A DNA stretch of 64,000 nt from NCBI RefSeq assembly GCF_000235425.2, contig NZ_KI912266.1, positions 4,658,787 to 4,722,786 on the forward strand, written 5' to 3'. Of the stretch, positions 28,403-36,769 are shown in pieces. Numbering within the stretch: position 1 is the stretch's first letter; every line of letters begins with the position of its first letter. The notes beneath the pieces were generated by a model, which saw nothing but the letters and a program-made list of their open reading frames with translations, made no database searches and was not told the DNA's origin. The DNA comes from Pseudofrankia saprophytica (GTDB lineage: Bacteria > Actinomycetota > Actinomycetes > Frankiales > Frankiaceae). A program made the position numbers and the translations under genes.

Positions 28403-28837
28403 GTGTCGCCCAGCGGACCGGTGTCGCCCAGCGGCAATGGAACCCTGTCCACGCGCCCGCCCCTGTCGCGGCTCAACCGGGCCGGGCTCGGCCTCGCGAC
28501 CGCCCTCGGCGTCCTGAACCTCGCCGGCCCCGCGCTGCCCCTGCCGAGCTTCGCCGCGAGCGGACCGGTCGCGGCCACCCTCGCTTTCTCCGTGCTGATG
28601 GGCGTCATCACCGTGGTGAGCGTCGTCATCCTGCTGACCACCAGGTCGCGGACCGCCTTCCGGGTCGTCGCGGCGAGCAGGATGTTCTCGGTGCTCACCG
28701 CGATCCCGGCGTTCTTCCGTGACGTCGTCCCCTCGGGGCTCGTCGTGTCCGCCGCGCTGTGGGTCCTGGTCAACGTGGTCGCGGTCGAGCTGATGGTGGA
28801 GCCGGGCAGAGCGCCGCTGCGGCTCCGGCGGAGCTGA
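28403..28837 (+). CDS. Small membrane protein, paralogue of the next gene
   Basis: A 144-residue protein with four hydrophobic helices. Starts are uncertain: GTG codons at 28403 and 28421 lie in a tandem VSPSGP/VSPSGN sequence and neither has a clear ribosome site. It shares layout and short blocks (RAGL, LMGV followed by a helix, VVAAS+, then A+W+L+N) with the gene 17 bases downstream, so the two look like a tandem duplication. Function unknown. It is divergent from the response regulator. Confidence 0.6.
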   Translation: MSPSGPVSPSGNGTLSTRPPLSRLNRAGLGLATALGVLNLAGPALPLPSFAASGPVAATLAFSVLMGVITVVSVVILLTTRSRTAFRVVAASRMFSVLTAIPAFFRDVVPSGLVVSAALWVLVNVVAVELMVEPGRAPLRLRRS

Positions 28838-28854
28838 CGGACCGGCGACCGGCG

Positions 28855-29310
28855 ATGACACCCGGCGAACCGGCTCGAACAGACGGACCACCGGCCGGCC
28901 CGCGGCCCGGTTCCGGTGGAGCATCGATCGTGAGCCCAGGGCTCCGCCGGCGAGCCAGGGCCGGGCTGGCCGTCGCGGCCGTGCTCGGCGTGGCGGACCT
29001 GCTGGTCCTCGGCCTGCCCGGTTCCGCGGTGGACGGCGACAAGCCCCCAGCGAGCGTGCTGGTGTTCGGCGCCCTGATGGGCGTGGTGACGCTTGGCTGC
29101 CTGGTCGTCGCGCCTGCTCGCCGCTCACTGGTCGCTGTGTGGGTCGTCGCGGCGAGCCGGGTCCTGTCGGGACTGGGCGCCGTTCCCGCCCTGTTCACGG
29201 CCGGCGTCCAGCCAGGACTGATGGCGCTCGCCGCGGCCTGGGTCGTGCTGAACCTGCTGACGGTCTGCCTGCTGGTGGCGCCGTTGCCGGGCCGGTCCGG
29301 CGTCCCCTGA
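28855..29310 (+). CDS. Small membrane protein, paralogue of the previous gene
   Basis: A 151-residue protein with four hydrophobic helices after a 30-residue polar N-terminus. Blocks such as RAGLAVAAVLGV, ALMGVVTLG, VVAASRVLS and AAAWVVLNLLTV align with RAGLGLATALGV, VLMGVITVV, VVAASRMFS and SAALWVLVNVVAV of the upstream protein. The ATG at 28855 is the first reasonable start. I do not recognise a family; the pair may form a hetero-oligomer. Confidence 0.65.
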   Translation: MTPGEPARTDGPPAGPRPGSGGASIVSPGLRRRARAGLAVAAVLGVADLLVLGLPGSAVDGDKPPASVLVFGALMGVVTLGCLVVAPARRSLVAVWVVAASRVLSGLGAVPALFTAGVQPGLMALAAAWVVLNLLTVCLLVAPLPGRSGVP

Positions 29311-29366
29311 TCGGCGCCGTCCCACCGGGCCGGTAGCCGGTGTCGCCGGACGCCAGGCGGGCGGGC

Positions 29367-29401
29367 GGCCCGCCAGACGCCGGGCCGACGTCTGGCGGGC
29401 C
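29367..29401 (+). terminator. Hairpin terminator after the membrane-protein pair
   Basis: A perfect 13-bp stem (GGCCCGCCAGACG with its complement) spans 29367-29379 and 29389-29401 with a 9-base loop. It has no T-run, as is usual for high-GC actinobacteria. The right arm belongs to a 15-bp tandem repeat (29382-29396 and 29397-29411, one mismatch). Confidence 0.7.
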
Positions 29402-29549
29402 GACGTTTGGCGCGCTGGCATCCGGCGCGATGTCGTCCAGGCGACGTCGGGGCGCGGAACCGGTGGCCACGGGCATCCGTTGGGCCTGGTGCGGGTTCGC
29501 CCACGACCCTGTGCCCCCGGGTCGGCCGGGGTCCTCCCTCCCGGAGAGC

Positions 29550-29601
29550 GCGCTCGGCTCGCCGCCTGCGTATTCCCCCACCGCGACGGCGAGCCGAGCG
29601 C
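29550..29601. repeat. 14-bp perfect inverted repeat
   Basis: Arms at 29550-29563 and 29588-29601 (GCGCTCGGCTCGCC and its complement) are perfectly complementary around 24 bases. It sits in the 405-bp gap between convergent genes and may act as a bidirectional terminator. Confidence 0.65.
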
Positions 29602-29640
29602 CCGAGAAGGGCCCGCTGGCGGCCCGGCCAACCCCTCGGT

Positions 29641-29713
29641 GATCGCAGTTTGTGCCCTGCCGCTAGAAGACGCCGGGCCAGATCGTGACCGCCGAAAGGC
29701 GCAGACGGCGATC
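29641..29713. repeat. 73-bp palindromic element next to the monooxygenase stop
   Basis: Arms of 16 bases at 29641-29656 (GATCGCAGTTTGTGCC) and 29698-29713 match at 13 positions when folded, and two of the three mismatches become G-U pairs in the plus-strand RNA. The 41-base interior is not symmetrical. It ends 2 bases from the stop of the minus-strand monooxygenase. It could be a terminator or a copy of a dispersed palindromic element. Confidence 0.6.
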
Positions 29714-29715
29714 AA

Positions 29716-30993
29716 TCAGGAGGATGGGGAGGCCACGGGCAGCGGGGGTGTGGTGTTCGGAGCGCCGGCGGGGGTGACCGGGGCGGACCAGTCGATGTGG
29801 TGGCGCACCGGCCAGGCGAACGACTCCGGGTTCATGAGCTTCATGGCGACGGGCATCATCAGGTCACGCAGGACGCGGGCGGCCGGGCCGGCCGCCTTGT
29901 CGCTGTTGGTGCGCTGCGCCATCTTGATGATCCGTTCCACGCGGTCGCGGCGCATTCCCTCGTAGGTCGCGAACGCCTCCCGATACGGCAGGTCGCGCAG
30001 ACAGCGGGCCAGTTCGACGGCGCTCTCGATCGCCAGCGAGGCACCCTGGCCCGAGCTCGGTGACGTCGCGTGCGCGGCGTCCCCGATGAGGACGACGCGG
30101 CCGTGGTGCCAGACCGGAACCGAGGGGATGTCTTCCATCCCACCAACGGTGACGAGTTCGGCGGGGTCGGTCCGGCTGATGAGGTCGATCGCGCGCAGCC
30201 GGTCGTCGGCGAACGTCTCGCGCAGGACCCGCAGCCACTCGACGGCGCCGACCGCGCGCGCCTCGGACGCCGTCATCGACGCCGCCCGCGGCAGGTTCGC
30301 GAACCAGCCACCGGAGCCGTCCGCCGCCAGGACGTAACCGAAGAACGCCCGCCTGCCGAAGACGAAGTGCATCTCGCTGCCGGTCGGGTCGATCCGTGCC
30401 GGGTCGACGGGCCCGGCGGACAGGCGGGCGCCGAAGCCGAGCAGGCCGACGTAGCGCGGCGACGGCGCCACCGGGTCGATCAGCGAGCGGACGGCCGAGC
30501 GGATTCCGTCCGCGCCGATGAGGATGTCGGCGCTGGCCCGGTTCCCGTCGGAGAACACCGCCGTCACGCCGCCGGCGACGTCCGTGCCCGTGTCGTGCTG
30601 CTCGATGGCGACCAACTTCCTGCCGTGCTCGATCCGGGCGCCGTGGTGGGCCGCCGCGTCGTGCAGCGCCCGGTACAGCTCCGGGCGCCAGACCAGCAGC
30701 TGGTCCGGCAGGCCCGCCGGCGAGCCGAGCGAGGCGAGCCGGCGGCCCTTGCCGTTGCGCATCACCATGGCGGTGATCGGCGTGCCGACGGGTTCGACGA
30801 TTCCGCCGAGACCCGCGGCGGCGAGCGCGTCGACCCCGTTCGGCGCGATGCTCAACGTTCCGCCGACGCCGTCCGCCATGGTCTCGTACGCCTCGTACAC
30901 CGTCGCCTCGATGCCGGCCTTTCCGAGGGCGACGGCCGCGACGGGACCCGCGATCCCGCCGCCGATGACGATGGCGCTCCGAATTCTGGACAT
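29716..30993 (-). CDS. FAD-dependent monooxygenase (aromatic hydroxylase type)
   Basis: A 425-residue class A flavoprotein monooxygenase. The N-terminal GGGIAGPVAA is the FAD-binding dinucleotide fold, GADGIRSAVR is the DG motif binding FAD and NADPH, and GDAAHATSPSSGQGASLAIE is the second FAD motif. Relatives such as salicylate hydroxylase and TetX add oxygen to aromatic or polyketide substrates. The gene is 432 bases downstream of a padR gene on the same strand, suggesting control of the monooxygenase by that repressor, perhaps in response to a phenolic compound; this is inference. Confidence 0.9.
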   Translation of the reverse strand: MSRIRSAIVIGGGIAGPVAAVALGKAGIEATVYEAYETMADGVGGTLSIAPNGVDALAAAGLGGIVEPVGTPITAMVMRNGKGRRLASLGSPAGLPDQLLVWRPELYRALHDAAAHHGARIEHGRKLVAIEQHDTGTDVAGGVTAVFSDGNRASADILIGADGIRSAVRSLIDPVAPSPRYVGLLGFGARLSAGPVDPARIDPTGSEMHFVFGRRAFFGYVLAADGSGGWFANLPRAASMTASEARAVGAVEWLRVLRETFADDRLRAIDLISRTDPAELVTVGGMEDIPSVPVWHHGRVVLIGDAAHATSPSSGQGASLAIESAVELARCLRDLPYREAFATYEGMRRDRVERIIKMAQRTNSDKAAGPAARVLRDLMMPVAMKLMNPESFAWPVRHHIDWSAPVTPAGAPNTTPPLPVASPSS

Positions 30994-31301
30994 GGCAAGT
31001 TCCGCCTTTCAGGCGTTGAGGGTGCCGAGGAGGTCTTGCGCGGCAGCGGGCAGCGCCGCGGCGGGTGCGGCCGGACGGCCCGGCCCGGCCGGTCAGGGTT
31101 TGGCCAAGCGCCGCACCGGCCCACGGGCGCCTCGCGGATCTCCGCTGGGCGGACAGCCGGGCTGGACACCCACCGTGATCGAGCGTGCGCGGCTGAACGG
31201 GTCGTGGAGGGCCGAACGCCAGCCGGCTGGAGTGAGGGGGCGTCCCACCCGGCAGGCCCGAGCGGTGGGCATCCGCCCAGGGGATCCCGCAGGTGCGAAC
31301 C

Positions 31302-31388
31302 GTGGCGGATCAGCGACCCTATAGCGCCAATGATCTGACGCGGTCCGGTGGTGCGGGTTCAGACTGTGGCAGATCAGCGACCGTATAG
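31302..31388. repeat. Pair of 23-bp direct repeats between padR and the monooxygenase
   Basis: Two copies of GTGGC(G/A)GATCAGCGACC(C/G)TATAG lie at 31302-31324 and 31366-31388, matching at 21 of 23 positions. The second copy runs into GGTCGC, giving an inverted repeat GCGACC-N6-GGTCGC at 31377-31394, just after the padR stop. The surrounding 432 bp (30994-31425) hold no gene that I can see. Options are a regulator-binding pair, a padR terminator or remnants of a dispersed element. Confidence 0.7.
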
Positions 31389-31425
31389 GGTCGCCCAGCT
31401 GCCACGGAACGGACGTTCCGAGCGA

Positions 31426-32091
31426 CTATGCGGGACCAGCCGGGCCCGTGGTGGGCGCGGCGGGCGTGGTCGGCGTCGGCGCCCCGCCCGCGGCCATGGC
31501 CTCGTGGAACTGGGCCCAGGCGGAGGCCCAGCCGGTCTCGGGGTCGGCGATGCGAGCGACGAGACGCTCGACGAACCCCGCCTCGGTGTCAACCTGGGCG
31601 AGGCGGTACTCCTCCTCGATCAGGAACAGCTCCGGGACGCCGGCCACCAGCGCGTCGTCGACCATCTTCTGGATCTCGGCCCGCCGCTCGGCGAGACGAG
31701 CCAGCCGCGCCTGGAGCAGGCCCGTCACGTCGATCGGGTGCAGTGCGCCGATCAGCGACAGCGCCGAGACGAAGCTCGGGTACTCGTGCTCGGGCTCCGC
31801 CACCAGCTCGCGCAGCCAGTCACGCAGCTCGGCGCGGCCGGCGTCGGTGAGGGCGTAGACGGTGCGCTCAGGGCGCTGGCCCGCGCGGGTCGTCTCCACC
31901 TCGGTGATGAAGCCGGCCTTCGCCAGCTGCTGGACGACCATGTACAGCGAGCCATGGTTGAACTTGATGCTGCGGGCGTCGCCGTTGTCCCGCAGCATGC
32001 GGGAGAGCTCGTAGGGGTGCATCGGGCCCTGGACCAGGTAGGCCAGGACGGCCAGCCCCAGCAGATTGCCGACCTTGCGCCGCGCCGCCAC
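31426..32091 (-). CDS. PadR-family transcriptional regulator
   Basis: A 221-residue regulator with an N-terminal winged helix (NLLGLAVLAYLVQGPMHPYELSRML, then NHGSLYMVVQQLAKAGFITE) and a helical C-terminal dimerisation domain. PadR proteins usually repress genes for phenolic-acid detoxification or efflux. The GTG at 32091 has GGGAGGAG upstream. A strong vegetative promoter with a palindrome in its spacer lies at 32167-32195, which fits self-repression. The C-terminal 20 residues are an Ala/Pro/Thr tail. Confidence 0.9.
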   Translation of the reverse strand: MAARRKVGNLLGLAVLAYLVQGPMHPYELSRMLRDNGDARSIKFNHGSLYMVVQQLAKAGFITEVETTRAGQRPERTVYALTDAGRAELRDWLRELVAEPEHEYPSFVSALSLIGALHPIDVTGLLQARLARLAERRAEIQKMVDDALVAGVPELFLIEEEYRLAQVDTEAGFVERLVARIADPETGWASAWAQFHEAMAAGGAPTPTTPAAPTTGPAGPA

Positions 32092-32166
32092 CCGGTTCTC
32101 CTCCCGCCACCTTCGCCACCTCCATCCTGCCCTGCCGGCCGACGCGACCCCGACTGTTCGATTTCA

Positions 32167-32195
32167 ACTATCCAGTTCTGACTAGTCGGTGTCAA
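32167..32195 (-). promoter_or_regulatory. padR promoter with embedded palindrome
   Basis: On the minus strand TTGACA (32195-32190) is followed by exactly 17 bases and GATAGT (32172-32167), a near-consensus vegetative promoter in an unusually AT-rich patch. The spacer holds the perfect palindrome GACTAGTC (32180-32187). TCAACTA occurs twice (32164 and 32192). An operator at this place would block the polymerase. Confidence 0.75.
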
Positions 32196-32328
32196 CTAAT
32201 TTTGAGAGCGTCAGCCATCCAAGGCGGAACGACGCAGGACCACGCATGACGAGGCACGACGAGGCACGACGGCGCCGGGCAAGGCCGTACGGACGAGCCG
32301 GCGCCGCGGACGCCGACGCGGCCTCGCG

Positions 32329-33297
32329 TCAGCGCAGGGCGTCGTCGAGGAAGGCGAGGATGCCGGGGAGACGATCGGCGAGTGGGAAGTCGGGGCCGTG
32401 GCCGGCACCGTCGACGATGCGCAGGTCGGCGGCGCCGCCGGCCGCGCGCAGCGCGCCGGCGAACGCGACGGACTGCTGGTAGGGCACGGTGCAGTCGGCG
32501 GTGCCGTGCTCGAGGAGGAACCGTGGCGGGGTCCGGCCGGCACCCAGGTGCGTGGCCGGGCTCGCCGCGCGGACGAGGTCGGGCACGGTGGTGATCTGGT
32601 GGCCGAGAAACCGCGACTCGGGCGAGCCGGCGGCGTCGTGGACGGCGGCGCCCGCCCCGCACCGGGGGTTGGCGGTCAGCTGGCCGTCCATGGTGGGAAA
32701 GTCGACCGGCCCGTACAGGTCGACGACGGCGCGCACCGCGCTCGGGACGTCGACGTTGCCGAGGGCCTCGTCCCCGGGGAACGGGAGGTCACCGGAGGTG
32801 CCGAGCATGGCGGCGAGGTACGCCCCGGCGGACTCGCCGAAGGCGGCGAACCGGCCGGCGTCGAGGCCGAGGCGGGGGGCGCCGGCCCGCAGCCAGCGGA
32901 CCGCGGCGCGCACGTCGTCCACCGCCGCCGGGTACGTCGCCTCCGGGACCATCCGGTAGTTCAGGCTCGCGACCGCGTATCCGTGCCCGACGAGCGCCCG
33001 CACGTGGACGTCCATCTCACCCTTGTCCCCGAACGCGAACGCCCCGCCGTGGATCAGCACCACCAGCGGCACCGGGCCGCCGTCCGCGGCCGGCGCCGGC
33101 CGGTACAGGTCGAGCCGCTGCGCCGGCGACTGCGACGCGTACGCCACGTCCAGGTCCTGCCGCATGCTGGGATTCTCTCCCGCTGATCCTCCGGCCGAGG
33201 CCGAGCCGGCCGGCACGGGGCCGAGCGGCGCGGCGTCGCCCGGCCCGCCCGGCCGGCCGGCCGTCCCGTCGCAGGCCGCCATCGCGACGGCGACCAC
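32329..33297 (-). CDS. Alpha/beta hydrolase (carboxylesterase-like)
   Basis: A 322-residue hydrolase with HGGAFAFGDKGE as oxyanion region, GESAGAYLA with the nucleophile serine, and HGTADCTVPY and GAGHGPDFP for the acid and histidine. It resembles the BD-FAE/alpha-beta hydrolase 3 group. The N-terminus ends MAAC before a Gly/Pro-rich linker and looks like a lipoprotein signal, but from the GTG at 33297 the signal is only eight residues long. The frame stays open upstream with signal-like residues, so the true start may be a rare codon there, or the protein may begin at Met45. It follows the importer ATPase by 56 bases. Confidence 0.82.
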   Translation of the reverse strand: MVAVAMAACDGTAGRPGGPGDAAPLGPVPAGSASAGGSAGENPSMRQDLDVAYASQSPAQRLDLYRPAPAADGGPVPLVVLIHGGAFAFGDKGEMDVHVRALVGHGYAVASLNYRMVPEATYPAAVDDVRAAVRWLRAGAPRLGLDAGRFAAFGESAGAYLAAMLGTSGDLPFPGDEALGNVDVPSAVRAVVDLYGPVDFPTMDGQLTANPRCGAGAAVHDAAGSPESRFLGHQITTVPDLVRAASPATHLGAGRTPPRFLLEHGTADCTVPYQQSVAFAGALRAAGGAADLRIVDGAGHGPDFPLADRLPGILAFLDDALR

Positions 33298-33353
33298 GCG
33301 CGCACGCGCCGCCAGCAGACGCGCCGTGAGCGCCGTGACGGCGCGGTCCCGGC

Positions 33354-34409
33354 TCAGCCGGCCCTCTCGGCGAGACGCTGGGCGTGCGCGCGGTGGTGGA
33401 GGCGGACGAGGTCCTCGACCTGGGAGCGCAGGGCGAGGAAGGCGGAGCCGCGGCGGGTCGCGAGATCGCGGTCGCCCGGGAGCCGGACGGGGATGTCCGC
33501 GACGACCCGGCCCGGGTCGCTTGCCAGGACGACGACCCGCTGGCCGAGGAAGACCGCCTCCTCGACGTCGTGGGTGACCATGAGGACGGTCGTGCCGGTG
33601 TCGGCCCAGACCCCGCGCAGGAACAGCTGCATGTCCTCCTTGGTCTGCACGTCGAGCGCGCCGAACGGCTCGTCGAGCAGGACGACCCGCGGCTCGCAGG
33701 CGAGCGCCCGCGCGATGGCGACCCGCTGGCGCTGGCCGCCCGACAACTGCCCGGGCAACCGGTCGGCAAAGGGCTCCAGGCCGACCTCGCGCAGGTACCA
33801 GGCGACGCGGCGGCTCCGGTCGGCGCGGGAGAGCGGCAGCAGTTCGAGGCCGAACGCGACGTTGGCCGCCGTCGTGCGCCAGGGGAACAGCGCGCCGGTC
33901 TGGCAGACGAGGCCGCGGTCCGGGCCGGGGCCGTCGACGGGCCTGCCGTCCAGGGTGACCTCGCCGGTGGTCGGGCGCAGCAGGCCAGCGGCCAGGCGCA
34001 GCAGCGTCGACTTGCCCGAGCCGCTGGCGCCGACGATGCAGACGAACTCACCGGGCTCGACGGCCAGGTCGACGTCGGCGAGCGTCGGGACCGCCGTCCC
34101 GGCGGACGCGTCCCCTCGCCCGCGACGGGGGCGGCGGCCCTTGCCGGCGTGGAAGTCCATGCCGACGCCGCGCAGCCGCAGCGCGCCGCCCGCCGCACCG
34201 GTGGCGGAACCGCCGCTGGCACCCGCCACCGCCGGGTCCACGACAACGGCAACGGACTCGGATACCGCGTCGGCGGCCTTGACCAGACTCGGGGACGCGG
34301 ACGGCCCGGCGGGCGCGGTCGGCCCCGCGGGGGCGACCCGGTCGAGGGGTCCGGGCGGGGCAGCGGTCTTCGCGCGGTCGCCGCCCGCCTGCTGGGGTAC
34401 ACCGGTCAC
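33354..34409 (-). CDS. ABC importer ATPase, nitrate/taurine type, candidate guanidine importer
   Basis: A 351-residue ATPase of the SsuB/TauB/NrtD type. Walker A is GASGSGKST, the Q loop lies in VCQTGALFPWRT, the signature is LSGGQRQRVAIARAL and Walker B is VVLLDEPFGALD. About 75 Ala/Pro/Val-rich residues precede the ABC domain, which is unusual. I use the GTG at 34409, overlapping the permease stop as GTGA with GGAAGG eight bases upstream, rather than the GTG at 34418. With the permease and lipoprotein it forms an importer in a riboswitch-controlled unit, so guanidine is the likely cargo (inference). Confidence 0.9.
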   Translation of the reverse strand: MTGVPQQAGGDRAKTAAPPGPLDRVAPAGPTAPAGPSASPSLVKAADAVSESVAVVVDPAVAGASGGSATGAAGGALRLRGVGMDFHAGKGRRPRRGRGDASAGTAVPTLADVDLAVEPGEFVCIVGASGSGKSTLLRLAAGLLRPTTGEVTLDGRPVDGPGPDRGLVCQTGALFPWRTTAANVAFGLELLPLSRADRSRRVAWYLREVGLEPFADRLPGQLSGGQRQRVAIARALACEPRVVLLDEPFGALDVQTKEDMQLFLRGVWADTGTTVLMVTHDVEEAVFLGQRVVVLASDPGRVVADIPVRLPGDRDLATRRGSAFLALRSQVEDLVRLHHRAHAQRLAERAG

Positions 34410-35317
34410 GTCGCCCACCTTCCGACCCGGTCGCGCAGGATGCGCAGCAGGATGTCGATCGCGAGGCCGATCACGCCGATGACGACGAGCACGGCGAAGA
34501 TCTTGTCTGTCTGCAGGAAGCGCTGGGCCCGGGTGATGCGGTAGCCGAGGCCCGAGGTGGCCGCGACGAGCTCGGCGACGACGACGAAGTTCCAGGCCGC
34601 GGCGGCGTTCACCCGCATCGCGTCGATCATCCCGGGCAGCGCGTACGGCAGGATCACCTTCCAGGCGATCTCGTGCTGGCGTGCCCCGAGCGTCGCCGAC
34701 ACCTCCAGCAGGTCACTCGGGATCCGGCGGACGACGTCGGCCGTCATCAGCGTGTTGAAGAAGACCACGCCGATCACCAGCAGCGCGATCTTCGACGACT
34801 CGCCCAGGCCCAGCCAGATGATCAGCAGCGGGATGAAGGCGCTCGCCGGCATGTAGCGCAACAGGCCGATGACCGGTTCGAACAACGCCTGGGCCCAGCC
34901 CATCGACCCCATCGCGAACCCCAGCGGCACCGAGATCGCCACCGCGATGAGGAAGCCGAGGCCGACCCGGCGCACGCTCGCGGCCACGTCGGAGGACAGC
35001 TCGCCGGAGCGGGCCATGTCGATCCCGGCGTTCCACACCGCCAACGGCGACGGCAGGAACGTGTCGTCGACGGCGCCCGAGGCGGACAGCACCAGCCACA
35101 CCGCCAGCGGCACGACGACCGACAGCACCCGCAGCACCCACCGCGTCGACGGCGACACGTCCTCGCCCAGCTTGGGCAGGCGGCCCGGCCGCGCCGCCCG
35201 CCGCCGCGGCGGCGGCCCCCAGTCCCGACCAGCCGCCGCGGGCCGGGCGGGGAGACCTTCTGGGGGCGCGGCAGCGGGGGCTGGCGCCACCGCCGGCGGC
35301 GCCTCGGCGCCGCTCAC
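34406..35317 (-). CDS. ABC importer permease, nitrate/taurine type, candidate guanidine importer
   Basis: A 303-residue permease of the SsuC/TauC group with about six helices after a Pro/Ala/Arg-rich cytoplasmic N-terminus of 55 residues. MRVNAAAAWNFVVVAELVAATSGLG is the family coupling-loop region. The GTG at 35317 is the first start. It is cotranscribed with the lipoprotein upstream (169-base gap) and the ATPase downstream (overlap). Confidence 0.9.
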   Translation of the reverse strand: MSGAEAPPAVAPAPAAAPPEGLPARPAAAGRDWGPPPRRRAARPGRLPKLGEDVSPSTRWVLRVLSVVVPLAVWLVLSASGAVDDTFLPSPLAVWNAGIDMARSGELSSDVAASVRRVGLGFLIAVAISVPLGFAMGSMGWAQALFEPVIGLLRYMPASAFIPLLIIWLGLGESSKIALLVIGVVFFNTLMTADVVRRIPSDLLEVSATLGARQHEIAWKVILPYALPGMIDAMRVNAAAAWNFVVVAELVAATSGLGYRITRAQRFLQTDKIFAVLVVIGVIGLAIDILLRILRDRVGRWAT

Positions 35318-35486
35318 GAGGCTCGCCCCGGGCGGCGGTTCACGTCACTCACGTCGGACCTGACTTTCTCTCCCTTGTCGGCCACCGCCGCCGTTCGCCA
35401 CCGTCGCCCGCGGGGACGGCACGGGCACGCGGCGCGCGCCCGTGCCGTCCCCGCGGGTTTCCGGCGGTCACCACGAGCCTGGCGGC

Positions 35487-36608
35487 CTACTTCACGGCCT
35501 TGATGAACGTGTCGTCGAGCAGGCCGTCGAGCGAGGGCGCCTCGTCGACCAGCTTGGTGCTGACCAGGAAGTCGGAGATCTTCTTGGCCTGGTAGTCGAG
35601 GTTCGCGTCCGTCGAGCCGGGGGCGAACGCCGCCACGTTCTGGTCGAGGGTGAAGATCGTGGTGCCCTTGTCGTACGACTCGTAGTCCGCGACCGAGACG
35701 CCGGCGCGCTTGGCCATGATCCCGTAGGCCTCGGTCTTGTTCGCCTGGATCCACTCGATGGTCTGGAACCAGGCGTTGACGAGGCCCTGCACGCCCTGCG
35801 GGTTGTCGGACACCAGCTTCTTCGAGACGACCAGGTGGTCGGGAATGGCGCCGGGGAAGTCCGCGGAGGTGGCGATCGCCTTGCTGCCGGCGAGGCCGAG
35901 CGCGGTGGTGGTGAACGGCGCGAACACGCCGACCGCGTCGACCTGGCCGGCGACGAACGCCGCCGCGGCCGCGTCGGTCAGCAGCGGCTTGAAGGTGACG
36001 TCCTTCTCGGTGAGGCCCGCCTTCGCCAGCGCGAGCAGCAGCAGGTAGTGGTCGACGGTGCCCTGCTCGGCGGCGACCGTCTTGCCCTTCAGGTCGGCGA
36101 CGCTGTTGATACCGGGCTTGGCGATGATCTGGTCGTTGCCGGTGGAGTTGTCGTTCGTGAGGACGATGGTCTCGTCGGCGCCGCCGGCGACAGAGGCGAG
36201 CGTGTCGTTGAGGGTCTGGCTGTTCGCGTCGACGTTGCCGGTCGCGAGCGCGTTCAGGCTGTCGGTGTAGCTGTCGAAGTACTTCAGGTCGACCTTGACG
36301 CCGTTCTTCTCGAAGAAGCCCTTCTCCTGCGCCACCTGCCAGGGGAACCAGCCCGGCCAGGCGCTGAACGCGAGAGTGATCGGCTTGGCCGCCGAGCCGC
36401 CGGCGGGGGCGTCGGAGCTGTCGTCGGAGCCGCCGCAAGCGGCGGCGACCAGCGCCACCGACAGCATCGCGGCGCCGACGCCGAGTGCCCGCCCGCGGCG
36501 GGGCCGGGCGGCGGAGACTGTCGAGACGGTGGAGCCGGCCGGGCGGCCGGAAACGGAATGGTTGCGCCTACCCTGACCCTGCAGGCCGCGCAGGACGTTG
36601 CGAAACAC
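35487..36608 (-). CDS. Substrate-binding lipoprotein of the candidate guanidine importer
   Basis: A 373-residue NMT1/TauA-like periplasmic-type binding protein. After a long polar N-terminus a basic stretch, a hydrophobic segment and the lipobox LVAAAC (Cys58) mark an exported lipoprotein. The mature part has the fold markers FFEKNGVKVDLKYF, VADLKGKTVAAEQGT and VGVFAPFTTTAL. I place the start at the GTG at 36608, with AAGGAC somewhat far upstream; a later start is possible. It follows the ureohydrolase by 161 bases that contain the palindrome GGCCGCGCGCGGCC near 36695. Binding proteins of this kind recur with guanidine-I riboswitches. Confidence 0.9.
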   Translation of the reverse strand: MFRNVLRGLQGQGRRNHSVSGRPAGSTVSTVSAARPRRGRALGVGAAMLSVALVAAACGGSDDSSDAPAGGSAAKPITLAFSAWPGWFPWQVAQEKGFFEKNGVKVDLKYFDSYTDSLNALATGNVDANSQTLNDTLASVAGGADETIVLTNDNSTGNDQIIAKPGINSVADLKGKTVAAEQGTVDHYLLLLALAKAGLTEKDVTFKPLLTDAAAAAFVAGQVDAVGVFAPFTTTALGLAGSKAIATSADFPGAIPDHLVVSKKLVSDNPQGVQGLVNAWFQTIEWIQANKTEAYGIMAKRAGVSVADYESYDKGTTIFTLDQNVAAFAPGSTDANLDYQAKKISDFLVSTKLVDEAPSLDGLLDDTFIKAVK

Positions 36609-36769
36609 GGACCGGTGTCCTTTCGAAGCAAGCCGACGTGCGGATACGAATCTGTTGCCGGGCCGGGCCACCCGCGGCCGCGCGACGGTGGCGGGGCCGC
36701 GCGCGGCCGGAGGGTGGAGGGCCAAGAGGTCGAGGCCGTGGGGTCGAGGGGCGGAGGGCAGGAGCGGGG

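Noticed and set aside
29340-29715. Several overlapping open frames in the gap before the monooxygenase
   Set aside because: All are low-complexity, cross strong palindromes and lack ribosome sites.
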